Source: CAZQVN01 sp964596775
Lineage (GTDB): Bacteria > Eisenbacteria > RBG-16-71-46 > JABDJR01 > JAWXBZ01
Direction: 5' to 3'
DNA length: 64,000 bases
Assembly (NCBI GenBank): GCA_964596775.1
Contig: CAZQVN010000003.1
Span: forward strand, 124,001 to 188,000
Shown: one piece after another, positions 9,443-17,751 of the stretch
How positions within the stretch are numbered: position 1 is the stretch's first letter
Layout: the number at the start of each line of letters is the position of its first letter
Made by a program: the position numbers and the translations under genes
Notes under the pieces: generated by a model
Told to the model about the DNA's origin: nothing
What the model saw: the letters and a program-made list of their open reading frames with translations, nothing else
Databases searched by the model: none

Positions 9443-9723
9443 ACCCGAGCCCGGCCGCCCGTGCCGGGGGGCACTTCGCCCGGAGGACATTGCGGAATGC
9501 ACGATCGGAGCGCTCGAACCGGGATCCGATTCCGGGAGATCGGGCGGATATTGAACCGGAAACCCCTGTTCCACCGCGGGATGGAACGATCGGCGAAGAA
9601 AACCGGGGCAACCGGCACAACGATTGCCAAATGAAGTCCAGCCGGTGTGCACGCCGAACCGGCACGTCCGTCGTTCAAGCGACCGCCCGCTCATCAAAGC
9701 GGCGGCAATGAGGAGGAGAAGGA
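9443..9723. other. Divergent intergenic region, no gene seen
   Basis: Together with the nadB promoter and leader this separates nadB (minus) from the lipoprotein (plus). I find no convincing ORF, RNA gene or repeat. A strong purine-rich ribosome site (AGGAGGAGAAGGA) sits at its right end before 9724. No clear -10/-35 pair for the plus-strand gene could be singled out. Confidence 0.5.
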
Positions 9724-10332
9724 ATGAAGCGGTTTGATGACGTCCGGAAGGGGCTCGGCGCGATCCTGGTCCTGGGTCTTGCCACGACCGTCGCTCTCGG
9801 CCTGGCCGGGTGCGCCGGAGATGACGACGAGGGAACCCGGAACATCGTCCAGGTGGCCTCGGTGAACAACAACCTTCCGCTCCTGTCGGATCTCTACAAC
9901 TACGGCAGCGACAAGGAAGATCCCGCCGACGACTACATCCCGATCGACTACGTCGTCATCCAGTTCCAGAGCCGGGCGCACGATCCGGCCCTGTCGCTCC
10001 GTCCGGACCGCGCGTTCGGATCGGTGACGTTCACCCGGTACACGCTGGATTTCTCGAAGAACGATCTCGACGGCAACGGCACCGTGGACGTCGAGGATCT
10101 CGACCTTCCGATGAACGCGCTCGTTCCCGCCGGCGGCCTCGGCTCCGGCGCCATCCTCGCGGTGCCCGCCGGATGGAAGACACGGGGCGCGCTGCTGGGC
10201 GCGCTGGTGTCCGGCGGCGAGTACGTGACCGACGCCACGATCACGCTCTACGGCGAGGAGGAGACGAGCCACGACAAGATCGTTCTCAAGGCCGGTCTCG
10301 TGGTGGGTTTCGCCGACTACGCCGACGACTAG
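9724..10332 (+). CDS. Predicted lipoprotein with an EF-hand/dockerin-like loop
   Basis: A 202-residue protein I do not recognise, the only complete plus-strand gene here. It has a basic N-terminus, a hydrophobic stretch and a lipobox LAGC with Cys30, followed by DDDE, so it is exported and lipidated; the acidic residue at +2 would be an inner-membrane retention signal under E. coli rules. Residues near 115-127 read DLDGNGTVDVEDLDLP, a DxDxDG-type calcium-binding loop as in dockerin repeats and EF-hands. The rest looks beta-rich with no enzyme motif. It has an excellent ribosome site and a terminator hairpin 16 bp past the stop, so it is monocistronic. A surface or periplasmic calcium-binding role is inference only. 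Confidence 0.85.
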   Translation: MKRFDDVRKGLGAILVLGLATTVALGLAGCAGDDDEGTRNIVQVASVNNNLPLLSDLYNYGSDKEDPADDYIPIDYVVIQFQSRAHDPALSLRPDRAFGSVTFTRYTLDFSKNDLDGNGTVDVEDLDLPMNALVPAGGLGSGAILAVPAGWKTRGALLGALVSGGEYVTDATITLYGEEETSHDKIVLKAGLVVGFADYADD

Positions 10333-10347
10333 AAGACATTGAACATG

Positions 10348-10374
10348 CGGGAGCCCCCCTCTCCGGGGCTCCCG
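10348..10374 (+). terminator. Hairpin terminator after the plus-strand lipoprotein gene
   Basis: A 10-bp perfect stem (10348-10357 with 10365-10374) closes a 7-nt loop and starts 16 bp after the stop codon. No T-run follows, so it may act as a rho-dependent or transcript-stabilising hairpin, or serve the convergent lpxK transcript as well. Confidence 0.55.
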
Positions 10375-10598
10375 GACGACGGATGTGGCCAGCGCCGGGC
10401 GTCGATACGGGTCCGTTGATTTTCACCGAGAAAATCGCTCCCCTTCCAGGGACCCGGGTCGCCCGGCGTTCGCTTGTCCGGGATGCGCCGGGAGGAACCG
10501 CCGCCCTGCCGGCGATCTCCTGACCGCCGGGGTTGCGTGGCCTCGATGCGCCCCGTCCCTCCGCGGGCTCCCGGGCGGATCGCGGCGTGCCGCTCCGT

Positions 10599-11624
10599 TC
10601 AGCCGGTCCCCGGAATCCGGGCCAGGAGTTCCTCCGGCTCCGCAGGCCGGAACGCGACCCGCGCCACCCACCACCCCGCGCCCGACACCCCGGACGCCCT
10701 CCAGCGCACGGCGTCCTTGGCCGTGGTCACCACCGGCCGCCCGTTCCGCGCCGCGTCCACCCGGTGCCGGTCCGCGGCGTCGAAGCGGTGATGATCCCCG
10801 AACGACAGGAGTTCCCCCACCGCAAGGCCTAGCGCGCGCACCGTTCCGGCCACCGCGGCGGGATCCGCGACGCCGACGGCCACGATCACCTCCTGCCCCG
10901 CCACCGGGGGCGGGGCGTCCACCGCCGGATCGAGGGGAACGAGCCCGGCCGGCCCGTGCTCGGCGGTGGAGATCCACGCGTCCGGCGCCAGGTCGGCCAG
11001 CCGCCGCCGCGTCGCCGCCAGGTCGCCGGCGCGGTCGGCCCGGGTCAGCAGGAGAATCCGGGCGCGGCGGAGCGCTTCCGGCCGCTCGCGGAGCGGACCC
11101 GCCGGAAGGCGGTGTCCGTTGCCGAACGGGGCGGCCGCGTCGAGGAGGACGATGTCGAGGTCCCGGTGCAGCGGGCGGTGCTGGAAACCGTCGTCCAGGA
11201 GGAGCAGATCGATCCCGCCGGCGCTCACCGAGCGGCGGGCGGTGGCCCGCCGGTCCCGGCCGACGAGGACCGGCACGTCGGGCAGGGCGGCCGCGAGTTC
11301 CAGCGGCTCGTCCCCCGCCGCGGCGGGCGTGCTTGCCGCGGTCACGACATGGATCCCGGTCGCGGTCCGGCCGTAGCCGCGGGACAGGATCGCCGGGCGC
11401 CGGCCGCGCGCGCGGAGCGCCCGCGCGAGCCAGAGGACGCATGGCGTCTTGCCGGTGCCGCCGACCGTGAGATTCCCCACGCTGACGACCGGCACCGCCG
11501 CGCGCCACGACCCGAGAACTCCCCGATCGTGAAGGATCCGGTGGAGATCGAGAAACGGCCCGGCGACCCCGGCGAGGAGGCGGAGTCCCGCCGAAGGTCG
11601 TTCGGAAAACCGCGGCGGCAGCAT
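10599..11624 (-). CDS. lpxK: Tetraacyldisaccharide 4'-kinase LpxK
   Basis: Membrane-associated kinase that phosphorylates the 4' position of the lipid A disaccharide. The 341-residue protein has the Walker A-type loop VSVGNLTVGGTGKTPCVLWL near residues 47-66, ILSRGYGRTATG, the DDGFQHRPLHRDLDIVLLD segment typical of LpxK, and LPAGPLRERPEALRRA. The C-terminal FGDHHRFDAADR and VVTTAKDAVRW motifs also match the family. The ATG at 11624 lies just after the kdtA stop. It is the last gene of the lipid A run and ends convergent to the lipoprotein at 9724-10332. Confidence 0.96.
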   Translation of the reverse strand: MLPPRFSERPSAGLRLLAGVAGPFLDLHRILHDRGVLGSWRAAVPVVSVGNLTVGGTGKTPCVLWLARALRARGRRPAILSRGYGRTATGIHVVTAASTPAAAGDEPLELAAALPDVPVLVGRDRRATARRSVSAGGIDLLLLDDGFQHRPLHRDLDIVLLDAAAPFGNGHRLPAGPLRERPEALRRARILLLTRADRAGDLAATRRRLADLAPDAWISTAEHGPAGLVPLDPAVDAPPPVAGQEVIVAVGVADPAAVAGTVRALGLAVGELLSFGDHHRFDAADRHRVDAARNGRPVVTTAKDAVRWRASGVSGAGWWVARVAFRPAEPEELLARIPGTG

Positions 11625-11626
11625 GG

Positions 11627-12853
11627 TCAGTCGCCGCGGCGCAGCGCCGGCACGCCCCGCCTCTCGAGGAAATCCAGCGTGCGCCGCGTGGACCCGGCCA
11701 GGATTCCGAGCGCCTGCCGGGCCCCGGCCGCGGCCTGGCCGCGGGCGTCGGCGTCGGTCAGGAACAGGCGGAAGGCCGCGGCGAGGTCTTCGAGCGTGGA
11801 CACCACCGCGGAGGCGTTGAACCGGTCCAGTGCCTCCGCTTCGAGGGCGCAGTTCGCGGTGAACGGTCCGTGGATCACCGGCACGCCGAAATGCGCGGGC
11901 TCGACGACGTTGTGACCTCCGAACGGTTCCCAGGTGCCGCCGACGAAGGCCACGCCGGCGGCGGCGTAGAACGCGTTGAGCTCCCCCATCGTGTCGAGGA
12001 CGAGCACCGTGTCGCCGGGACGGGGGCCGCCTTCGCTGCGGAACGACAGCGGAAAGCCCCGGGCGTGGAACGCGCGCCCCACCGCCGCGCGGCGGTTCCG
12101 GTGCCTCGGTGCCGCCACGATGCGGAGGCCCGGAACGCCCGGGGCCACCCGCGACAGCGCTTCGGCCAGCGGTTCCTCCTCCCCTTCGCGCAGGCTGCCG
12201 AGGACGACGAGCGGAGAGTCTCCCGGCCACGGCGTGCCCTCCGCCGTCTCCGCGCCGGCGAGATCATGCTTCATGTTGCCGGTCACCGCGATCCGTTCCG
12301 CGGGAACGCCGAGCGCCGCGAAGCGCGCCGCATCCTGCTCCGTCTGCGCGGCCACCGCGGCCACCCGCGCCAGCAGCGGCCGCATCAGCGACCCGAGCAG
12401 CCGGTAGCGGCCGATCGTGCGGTCCGAAATGCGCGCGTTGACGAGTACCAGGGGAATGCGGCGCCGCGCCGCCGCGTCGAACAGGTTCGGCCAGATCTCC
12501 GTTTCCGCGACGAGGAGCAGCGCCGGATCGGCGGACTCGAACGCCCGGCGGGCCGCGCGGGGAAAATCGAACGGCGCCCGCGCCCGGGCGACCGCGGGCA
12601 GCAGCGTTTCCACCGCGCGGAGTCCGGCCGCCGTGTGCGCGGTGATCAGGACGTCCGCCGCAGCGGACAGCTGCCGGGCGAGCGTCACGATACCGCGGAC
12701 CTCTCCCGCCGACGCGGCATGGATCCAGGCGCCGCCGGACACGCGGGGCAGCCTCCCGGCCCGCCCGCCGGCCCCGGCTCCGGCCAGGGCGCGCACGAAC
12801 GGCGCCGCGGGCCACTCCAGCGCCCCGGTGATCGTCCGGTAGGCGCGCTTCAT
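11627..12853 (-). CDS. kdtA: 3-deoxy-D-manno-octulosonic acid (Kdo) transferase
   Basis: WaaA/KdtA adds Kdo to lipid IVA at the inner membrane. The 408-residue protein starts with a short hydrophobic anchor (MKRAYRTITGALEWPAAPFV) and has the GT30 signatures WIHAASAGEVRG, LLVAETEIWPNLFDAAARRR (acidic catalytic region), TGNMKHDLAGAE and GGTWEPFGGHNVVEPAHFG. The ATG at 12853 overlaps the stop of the DUF374 acyltransferase gene (ATGA). Whether it adds one or two Kdo residues cannot be read from sequence. It sits between the acyltransferase and lpxK, as expected for a lipid A operon. Confidence 0.96.
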   Translation of the reverse strand: MKRAYRTITGALEWPAAPFVRALAGAGAGGRAGRLPRVSGGAWIHAASAGEVRGIVTLARQLSAAADVLITAHTAAGLRAVETLLPAVARARAPFDFPRAARRAFESADPALLLVAETEIWPNLFDAAARRRIPLVLVNARISDRTIGRYRLLGSLMRPLLARVAAVAAQTEQDAARFAALGVPAERIAVTGNMKHDLAGAETAEGTPWPGDSPLVVLGSLREGEEEPLAEALSRVAPGVPGLRIVAAPRHRNRRAAVGRAFHARGFPLSFRSEGGPRPGDTVLVLDTMGELNAFYAAAGVAFVGGTWEPFGGHNVVEPAHFGVPVIHGPFTANCALEAEALDRFNASAVVSTLEDLAAAFRLFLTDADARGQAAAGARQALGILAGSTRRTLDFLERRGVPALRRGD

Positions 12854-13551
12854 GACGCCCATCCCGCCGCCCGGTCCGCCGCGTCTTCCGCGGCCTTCAT
12901 CTCCTCTTCCACGCGGCGGCGCAGCGCCTCCACCGTGTCTTCGTCCGGATCGGCCGGAACGTCGAGCGGCGCGCGGTACACGAGAACGACCCGGGCCCAG
13001 GGCAAGGGAAGAAGAAACCGGTCCCACGACCCCAGGAATCGCCCCGGGTGCGCCGATACGCCGACCGGAAGGATCACGAATCCCGTCCGCGCGGCCAGGC
13101 GCACCACGCCGGCCTGGGCGGCGTGCCGCGGGCCGCGCGGCCCGTCCGGCGTGAAGGCCATCTCGCGGACGCCGCGGCCGGCCAGTGCCGCCATCTCGCG
13201 GAGCGCCTCGCGCCCTCCCCGCGAGGTGGAGCCGCGGACCGGAACAAAGCCGTGGCGGGCCACCAGCCGGGCGATCCGCTCTCCGTCGCGGTTCAGGCTC
13301 ACCATCACCGCCACGCCGCGGTTCTTGAGCGCCTGGGCGCCGACGAGAAGCCGGCCGTGCCAGCCCGCGTAGATCACGCCGCGCGGGTGGCGGCGGGCGG
13401 CCTCGAGATGCTCCGCCCCGTGCACGGCGGCGCCCGCCGTGCGGTCCGTGACCCGGAAAGCCAGGTCGCCGAACGCCGTGAGGAGCGACTCGCGGAAGGA
13501 GGGCGCGGTATCGCCGCGCGGGGCATCGATCGGGTCGCCGCCGACGGTCAT
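12850..13551 (-). CDS. DUF374 lysophospholipid acyltransferase-like protein (LpxJ-type candidate)
   Basis: A 233-residue protein of the LPLAT superfamily, DUF374 branch. Diagnostic segments are GVIYAGWHGRLLVGAQAL (the His-containing motif I), MVSLNRDGERIARLVARHGF, GSTSRGGREALREM and the conserved FTPDGPRGPRHAAQ. DUF374 includes LpxJ, a lipid A secondary acyltransferase described in epsilonproteobacteria; that link is established knowledge, the same role here is inference. Context supports it: the gene overlaps both lpxB upstream and kdtA downstream, and no HtrB/LpxL-type acyltransferase is in the cluster. The alternative is a general phospholipid acyltransferase. Confidence 0.85.
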   Translation of the reverse strand: MTVGGDPIDAPRGDTAPSFRESLLTAFGDLAFRVTDRTAGAAVHGAEHLEAARRHPRGVIYAGWHGRLLVGAQALKNRGVAVMVSLNRDGERIARLVARHGFVPVRGSTSRGGREALREMAALAGRGVREMAFTPDGPRGPRHAAQAGVVRLAARTGFVILPVGVSAHPGRFLGSWDRFLLPLPWARVVLVYRAPLDVPADPDEDTVEALRRRVEEEMKAAEDAADRAAGWAS

Positions 13552-14696
13552 GAGCGTTTCCTCCCCTCCCGCGCCAGGTCCAGCGCCGCCCGGGCCGTGC
13601 GCGCCGAGGCGCCATGGCCGCCGAGCCGCGCGGCGAGGCCGGCCAGGTCGGCGCGCATCGCCGCGAGGCGCTCCGGATCGTCGAGGAGTTCGTGCACCTG
13701 GGCAGCGATCCGCTCGCCGGTCACGTCGTCCTGGAGCAGTTCCGGCGCCACCTTCTTTCCGGCGGCGATGTTCACCAGGCCGATGTACGGCATCTTCACC
13801 ATGTTCCGGGCCACCAGCCACGAGAGGCGGGCCATCCGGTAGACGACGATCGGCGGTGTTCCGAGCAGCCCCGTTTCCAGCGTGGCGGTTCCCGACGTGA
13901 CGACCGCGACGTCGGCGGCGGCCACGAGATCGTACGGGGATCCGTCCCGGACCGGAACGGACCGGCCGGCCCCGTCGAGGACGCGCCGCATCACCGCCTC
14001 CGGCACCGATCGCGCCCGGCTGGCCACGCAGCGGATCCCCCGCCGTTCGAGGAGCGCGGCGGCCCGGGCCATGTCGGGCAGGATCCGCTCGACCTCCTGG
14101 ACGCGGCTCCCGGGCAGGAATGCCACGAGCGGGCTGCCGTCGGGAACGCCGAGTTCGCGCCGCACCTCCTCCTTCGACCGGGTGGAGCCCACGTGCTCGA
14201 GGAGCGGGTGGCCGACGCATTCCACCGGCACACCCGCCTTTTCGTAGATCTCCGTTTCGAACGGAAACACCACGATCATCCGGTCCACGATGCGGGCCAG
14301 GGTCCGGACCCGCCCGCCGCGCCAGGCCCAGACCTGGGGACTGATGTACCAGAGGACCGGGATGCCGGCCCGCTTCGCCCGGGCGGCGAGGCGGATGTTG
14401 AAGTCCGGAAAGTCGACGGGGATCACGAGGTCGTAGGCCGATGTGCGGAACCTCTGCTCGAACTCGGAAAGGACCCGGATGAAGAACGGAAGGCGCGACA
14501 CGACCTCGGAAATCCCGAGCACGGCAAACTCGTCGTTCGTGCGCACGAGCGTCACGCCGGCCTCCCGCATGGCCGGCCCGCCGACCCCCTCGATGACGGC
14601 GTCGGGGGCGAGCTTCCGGATTTCCGCGGCGAGCGATCCGGCGTGGAGGTCTCCGGAGGCCTCGCCGGCGCAGAGAAAGATGCGGAGCGGTTTCAA
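13548..14696 (-). CDS. lpxB: Lipid-A-disaccharide synthase LpxB
   Basis: GT19 enzyme condensing UDP-2,3-diacylglucosamine with lipid X to make the beta-1',6 disaccharide. The 382-residue protein opens with IFLCAGEASGDLHAGSLAAE and has VDFPDFNIRLAARAKRAGIP, YISPQVWAWRGGRVRTLARI and CVGHPLLEHV, all hallmarks of the family, and ends with the usual helical domain (LAREGRKRS). The start is a TTG at 14696 close behind GGAGG; no ATG or GTG sits in a suitable place. The stop overlaps the next gene by ATGA. Upstream neighbour is a Gfo/Idh oxidoreductase, 9 bp away. Confidence 0.97.
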   Translation of the reverse strand: MKPLRIFLCAGEASGDLHAGSLAAEIRKLAPDAVIEGVGGPAMREAGVTLVRTNDEFAVLGISEVVSRLPFFIRVLSEFEQRFRTSAYDLVIPVDFPDFNIRLAARAKRAGIPVLWYISPQVWAWRGGRVRTLARIVDRMIVVFPFETEIYEKAGVPVECVGHPLLEHVGSTRSKEEVRRELGVPDGSPLVAFLPGSRVQEVERILPDMARAAALLERRGIRCVASRARSVPEAVMRRVLDGAGRSVPVRDGSPYDLVAAADVAVVTSGTATLETGLLGTPPIVVYRMARLSWLVARNMVKMPYIGLVNIAAGKKVAPELLQDDVTGERIAAQVHELLDDPERLAAMRADLAGLAARLGGHGASARTARAALDLAREGRKRS

Positions 14697-14705
14697 GGCC
14701 TCCGC

Positions 14706-15638
14706 CTAGGTCGGCCGGCCGGCCAGCCGGTTCGCGATCTCCAGGGCGACGGCCAGCGCCGCCCGTCCGTCCTCGCCGGGAACGACGACGGGCGCCTCGC
14801 CCCGGCAGGCGGCGAGGAACGCGGCCTGCTCCGCCTCGAGAGCGTCGGAACCGTCGCCGGTCACGGATTCATGGGTGATCCGCGCGGCGAACTCCTCCTC
14901 GGGACCGGGGCGCAGGCCGTACACGCCGGCGCGTTTTTCGGCGAGATCCACCGAAACGTAGTGTTCCGGCATGAAAAAGCGGATCTTCCGCGTCCGGGTC
15001 AGGCTGACCCGGCTCGCGGTCAGGTTGGCCACCGCGCCCCCGGGAAACTGGAGGCGGGCGTTGGCGATGTCGACCCGGCCGGTCAAGACCGGCGTGCCCG
15101 CGGCGTCGATGCGGAACGGAAACTCGCCGACCACGGACAGCACGATGTCGATGTCGTGGATCATCAGGTCGAGGACCACGTCCACGTCGAGGCTGCGCGG
15201 CTTGAACTCGGCGAGGCGGTGCCCCTCGATGAACCGCGTGCCCTTGAGACGGGCCGGCAGACCGGCCAGGGCCGGATTGAACCGCTCCACGTGCCCGACC
15301 ATGAGCACCCGCCCGGCGGCGCGGGCCGCGGCGAGCATCCGGTCCGCCTCGGCCAGGGTGGACGCGATCGGTTTTTCCACGAGGACGTGGCATCCCGCCT
15401 CGAGGAGGGCCACGCACAGCGCGGCGTGCGCGTCGGTGCTCGCCGCCACGACCACGGCGTCGCAGCGGTCGCGCAGGGCGTCGAACGACTCCACGGCTTC
15501 CGCGGACAGTTCCCCGGCCAGCGCCCGGGCGCGGGCGATATCGCGGTCATGAAGGAGCAGCGGTCCGTCGCCGCGGGCGGCCAGCTTGGCGGCGTGGCGG
15601 GAGCCGAGAAAGCCGGTGCCGCAGACCCCGAGACGCAT
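14706..15638 (-). CDS. Gfo/Idh/MocA-family oxidoreductase in the lipid A operon
   Basis: A 310-residue NAD(P)-dependent oxidoreductase. The Rossmann start is MRLGVCGTGFLGSRHAAKLA and the family signature VLVEKPIASTLAEAD contains the conserved EKP lysine. The C-terminal alpha/beta domain includes DLMIHDIDIVLSVVGEFP, with the conserved His-Asp pair. It lies between lpxA and lpxB, 5 and 9 bp from each, so it surely belongs to the pathway operon. In Leptospira and Acidithiobacillus a Gfo/Idh enzyme (GnnA) oxidises UDP-GlcNAc to make 3-amino sugars for lipid A; its aminotransferase partner GnnB is not here. In alphaproteobacteria this slot holds lpxI. The substrate is therefore unknown, probably a UDP-sugar. 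Confidence 0.88.
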   Translation of the reverse strand: MRLGVCGTGFLGSRHAAKLAARGDGPLLLHDRDIARARALAGELSAEAVESFDALRDRCDAVVVAASTDAHAALCVALLEAGCHVLVEKPIASTLAEADRMLAAARAAGRVLMVGHVERFNPALAGLPARLKGTRFIEGHRLAEFKPRSLDVDVVLDLMIHDIDIVLSVVGEFPFRIDAAGTPVLTGRVDIANARLQFPGGAVANLTASRVSLTRTRKIRFFMPEHYVSVDLAEKRAGVYGLRPGPEEEFAARITHESVTGDGSDALEAEQAAFLAACRGEAPVVVPGEDGRAALAVALEIANRLAGRPT

Positions 15639-15643
15639 CGCGG

Positions 15644-16420
15644 TCAGCGGGTGATGCCGCGCTCGGAACCCTCGAAGAAGTCGAGGAAACGGGCGACTTC
15701 CGGCGTGACGTCCAGTTCGGAACGCGCCCTGGTCAGCGCGGCGTCGACGGAAAGGCCGCTGCGGAACATGATCCGGTAGGCCTTCTTGATCGCGTCGATC
15801 GTCCCGGGAGCGAAACCGCGACGGGCCAGGCCGACCTTGTTGATCCCCCCGAGCACCGGAGGGTTGCCGGCGGCCATCGTGTACGGCGTGACGTCCTGGG
15901 GGATGCGCGATCCCCCGCCGACCATGGCATGGCAGCCGATGCGCACGAACTGGTGCACGGGCGTGACGCCGCCGATGATGGCCCAGTCCTCGATCGTGAC
16001 ATGGCCGGCCAGGTTCACGGCGTTGGCCAGGATCACGTGATCCCCGAGGCGGCAGTTGTGGGCCACATGGCTCGTGGCCATGAGGAGGCAGTCCGCGCCG
16101 ACCACGGTGGACTGTTCCGGCTCGGTGGCCACGTTCAGCGTGGCGAACTCGCGGATGACGGTGCGGTCGCCGACCGTGAGGTACGTGCGCTCGCCGCGGA
16201 ACTTGAGGTCCTGCGGCGCGCCGCCCACCGCGGCGCTCGGAAAGATGCGGCAGTCCCGGCCGATCGTCGTGTGACCGTCGATCACGGCGTGGGCGCCGAC
16301 GGTCGTGCCCGGGCCGATGCGGACGTTCGGCCCGACGATGGCGTACGGCCCGATCTCCACGTCGAAGCCGAGCTCGGCCTTCGGATCCACGACGGCGGTG
16401 GGATGGAGGACGGTAGCCAC
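15644..16420 (-). CDS. lpxA: UDP-N-acetylglucosamine acyltransferase LpxA
   Basis: First enzyme of lipid A synthesis: transfers a 3-hydroxyacyl chain from ACP to UDP-GlcNAc. The 258-residue protein is a left-handed beta helix of hexapeptide repeats (VGPNVRIGPGTTVGAHAVI and many more). It has the catalytic region HVAHNCRLGDHVILANAVNL, GGVTPVHQFVRIGCHAMVGG, and the helical C-terminus (IDAIKKAYRIMF). The start is GTG at 16420; it gives VATVLHPTAVV, the normal family N-terminus, and lies 2 bp after the lpxC/fabZ stop. Chain-length and GlcNAc versus GlcNAc3N preference cannot be decided from sequence alone. Confidence 0.97.
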   Translation of the reverse strand: MATVLHPTAVVDPKAELGFDVEIGPYAIVGPNVRIGPGTTVGAHAVIDGHTTIGRDCRIFPSAAVGGAPQDLKFRGERTYLTVGDRTVIREFATLNVATEPEQSTVVGADCLLMATSHVAHNCRLGDHVILANAVNLAGHVTIEDWAIIGGVTPVHQFVRIGCHAMVGGGSRIPQDVTPYTMAAGNPPVLGGINKVGLARRGFAPGTIDAIKKAYRIMFRSGLSVDAALTRARSELDVTPEVARFLDFFEGSERGITR

Positions 16421-16422
16421 GA

Positions 16423-17751
16423 TCAGCGATCGACCACGGTGGACATGAGTTCCGCCTCGGCCACGAGGGCGTCGCCGACATAGGCGCGGCCGGCCATCTT
16501 GCAGATGCGCCCCTTGAGCTTCAGCAGCGACAGCTCGAAGCGCACCTGGTCGCCGGGACGCACCGGCTTCCTGAATTTCGCCTTCTCGATCCCCATGAAG
16601 TAGACGAGCTTTTCGCGCGGGCGCGGCACCTTGTTCAGCAGCAGGACGCCGCCGCACTGGGCCATCGCCTCGACGATCAGCACGGCGGGCATGATCGGGT
16701 GGCCGGGAAAGTGGCCGTTGAAGAACGGCTCGTTGATCGTCACGCTCTTGAGGCCCACGACCCGGTCCTCCGTCATGTCCACGATCCGGTCGATGAGCAG
16801 CAGCGGATAGCGGTGCGGCATGATCGTCATGATCGCGTCGATGTTCCACGGCGGGGTCTTCCCCTCCTGGGGCACCGGCGGCAGGCCGGTGAAGCTCGCG
16901 GCGCGGTCGCCGGCCTCGTTGATCTTCTTCACGAACTCCACGTTCGACGCGTGCCCGGAGCGCCGGGCGATCACGTGGCCGAGCAGCGGCCGGCCGAGGA
17001 GGAAGAGGTCGCCGAGGAGGTCGAGGATCTTGTGACGGACGAATTCGTCGCGGAACCGGAGCGGGGTGGCGTTGACGATCCCGTCGTCCTTGATGACGAT
17101 CGCGTTGTCCAGGCTGCCGCCGCGGATCAGCCCGGCGCCCTTCAGCGATTCGATGTCCCGGTGCATGACGAACGTCCGGGCCGGCGCGATCTCGCGCAGG
17201 AACGTCTCCGGAGACATGTCGAACGCCGCGTGCTGCGTGCCGACCACCGGGCTGTCGTACTCGATCGTGAACGAGATGCGCAGCCCCTCGTGCGGGATGC
17301 CGACGAGTTCCACGTTGCCCTGCTGGAGCGTGACCGGCTCGGGAATTCGGATGAAGCGGCGCTCCACGTCCTGGTCGACGATGCCCGCCCTGACCAGCGA
17401 CTCCGCGATCGGCAGCGCCGATCCGTCCGCCGGTTCGCCCGCCTCGTTCCCGTCGATCTCGATCGTCAGGTTGTCGAGCCCCAGCCCGGCCACCGCCGCC
17501 AGGACATGCTCGACGGTGTGCACCTCCGCCCCGTTCGCCCGGAGGATCGTGCGCCGCGCGGACGCGGGGTCGTAGACCGCGTTTTCCGGGCAGACCGGAA
17601 TACGCGGGCGTCCATCGAGGTCGACGCGCTCGAACGTGACCCCTGAATTCGGGGGGGCCGGCTTGAACGTGAGCGTGGTGGCCATGCCGGTGTGCAGACC
17701 GACCCCGGTGAACGAGGCCGGGGCGGCCAGTGTCTTCTGGGTGGGATTCAC
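16423..17751 (-). CDS. lpxC/fabZ: Bifunctional LpxC deacetylase - FabZ 3-hydroxyacyl-ACP dehydratase
   Basis: A 442-residue fusion. Residues 1-285 are LpxC, the zinc enzyme committing UDP-acyl-GlcNAc to lipid A: ASFTGVGLHTGMATTLTF at the N-terminus, zinc motif HTVEHVLAAVAG near 78-89, and FVRHKILDLLGDLFLLG plus GHVIARRSGH for the remaining ligand and catalytic residues. Residues 300-442 are FabZ, with IMPHRYPLLLIDRI and the hot-dog active helix FFNGHFPGHPIMPAVLIVEA carrying the catalytic His and Glu. The same fusion is known in Bacteroidetes and Chlorobi and supports an FCB affiliation. The start is GTG at 17751, sharing one base with the lpxD stop (TAGTG). Confidence 0.97.
   Translation of the reverse strand: MNPTQKTLAAPASFTGVGLHTGMATTLTFKPAPPNSGVTFERVDLDGRPRIPVCPENAVYDPASARRTILRANGAEVHTVEHVLAAVAGLGLDNLTIEIDGNEAGEPADGSALPIAESLVRAGIVDQDVERRFIRIPEPVTLQQGNVELVGIPHEGLRISFTIEYDSPVVGTQHAAFDMSPETFLREIAPARTFVMHRDIESLKGAGLIRGGSLDNAIVIKDDGIVNATPLRFRDEFVRHKILDLLGDLFLLGRPLLGHVIARRSGHASNVEFVKKINEAGDRAASFTGLPPVPQEGKTPPWNIDAIMTIMPHRYPLLLIDRIVDMTEDRVVGLKSVTINEPFFNGHFPGHPIMPAVLIVEAMAQCGGVLLLNKVPRPREKLVYFMGIEKAKFRKPVRPGDQVRFELSLLKLKGRICKMAGRAYVGDALVAEAELMSTVVDR

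Noticed and set aside
10375..10598. Search for a gene or RNA between the plus-strand lipoprotein and lpxK
   Set aside because: Only GC-rich sequence with weak local inverted repeats; nothing I can support.
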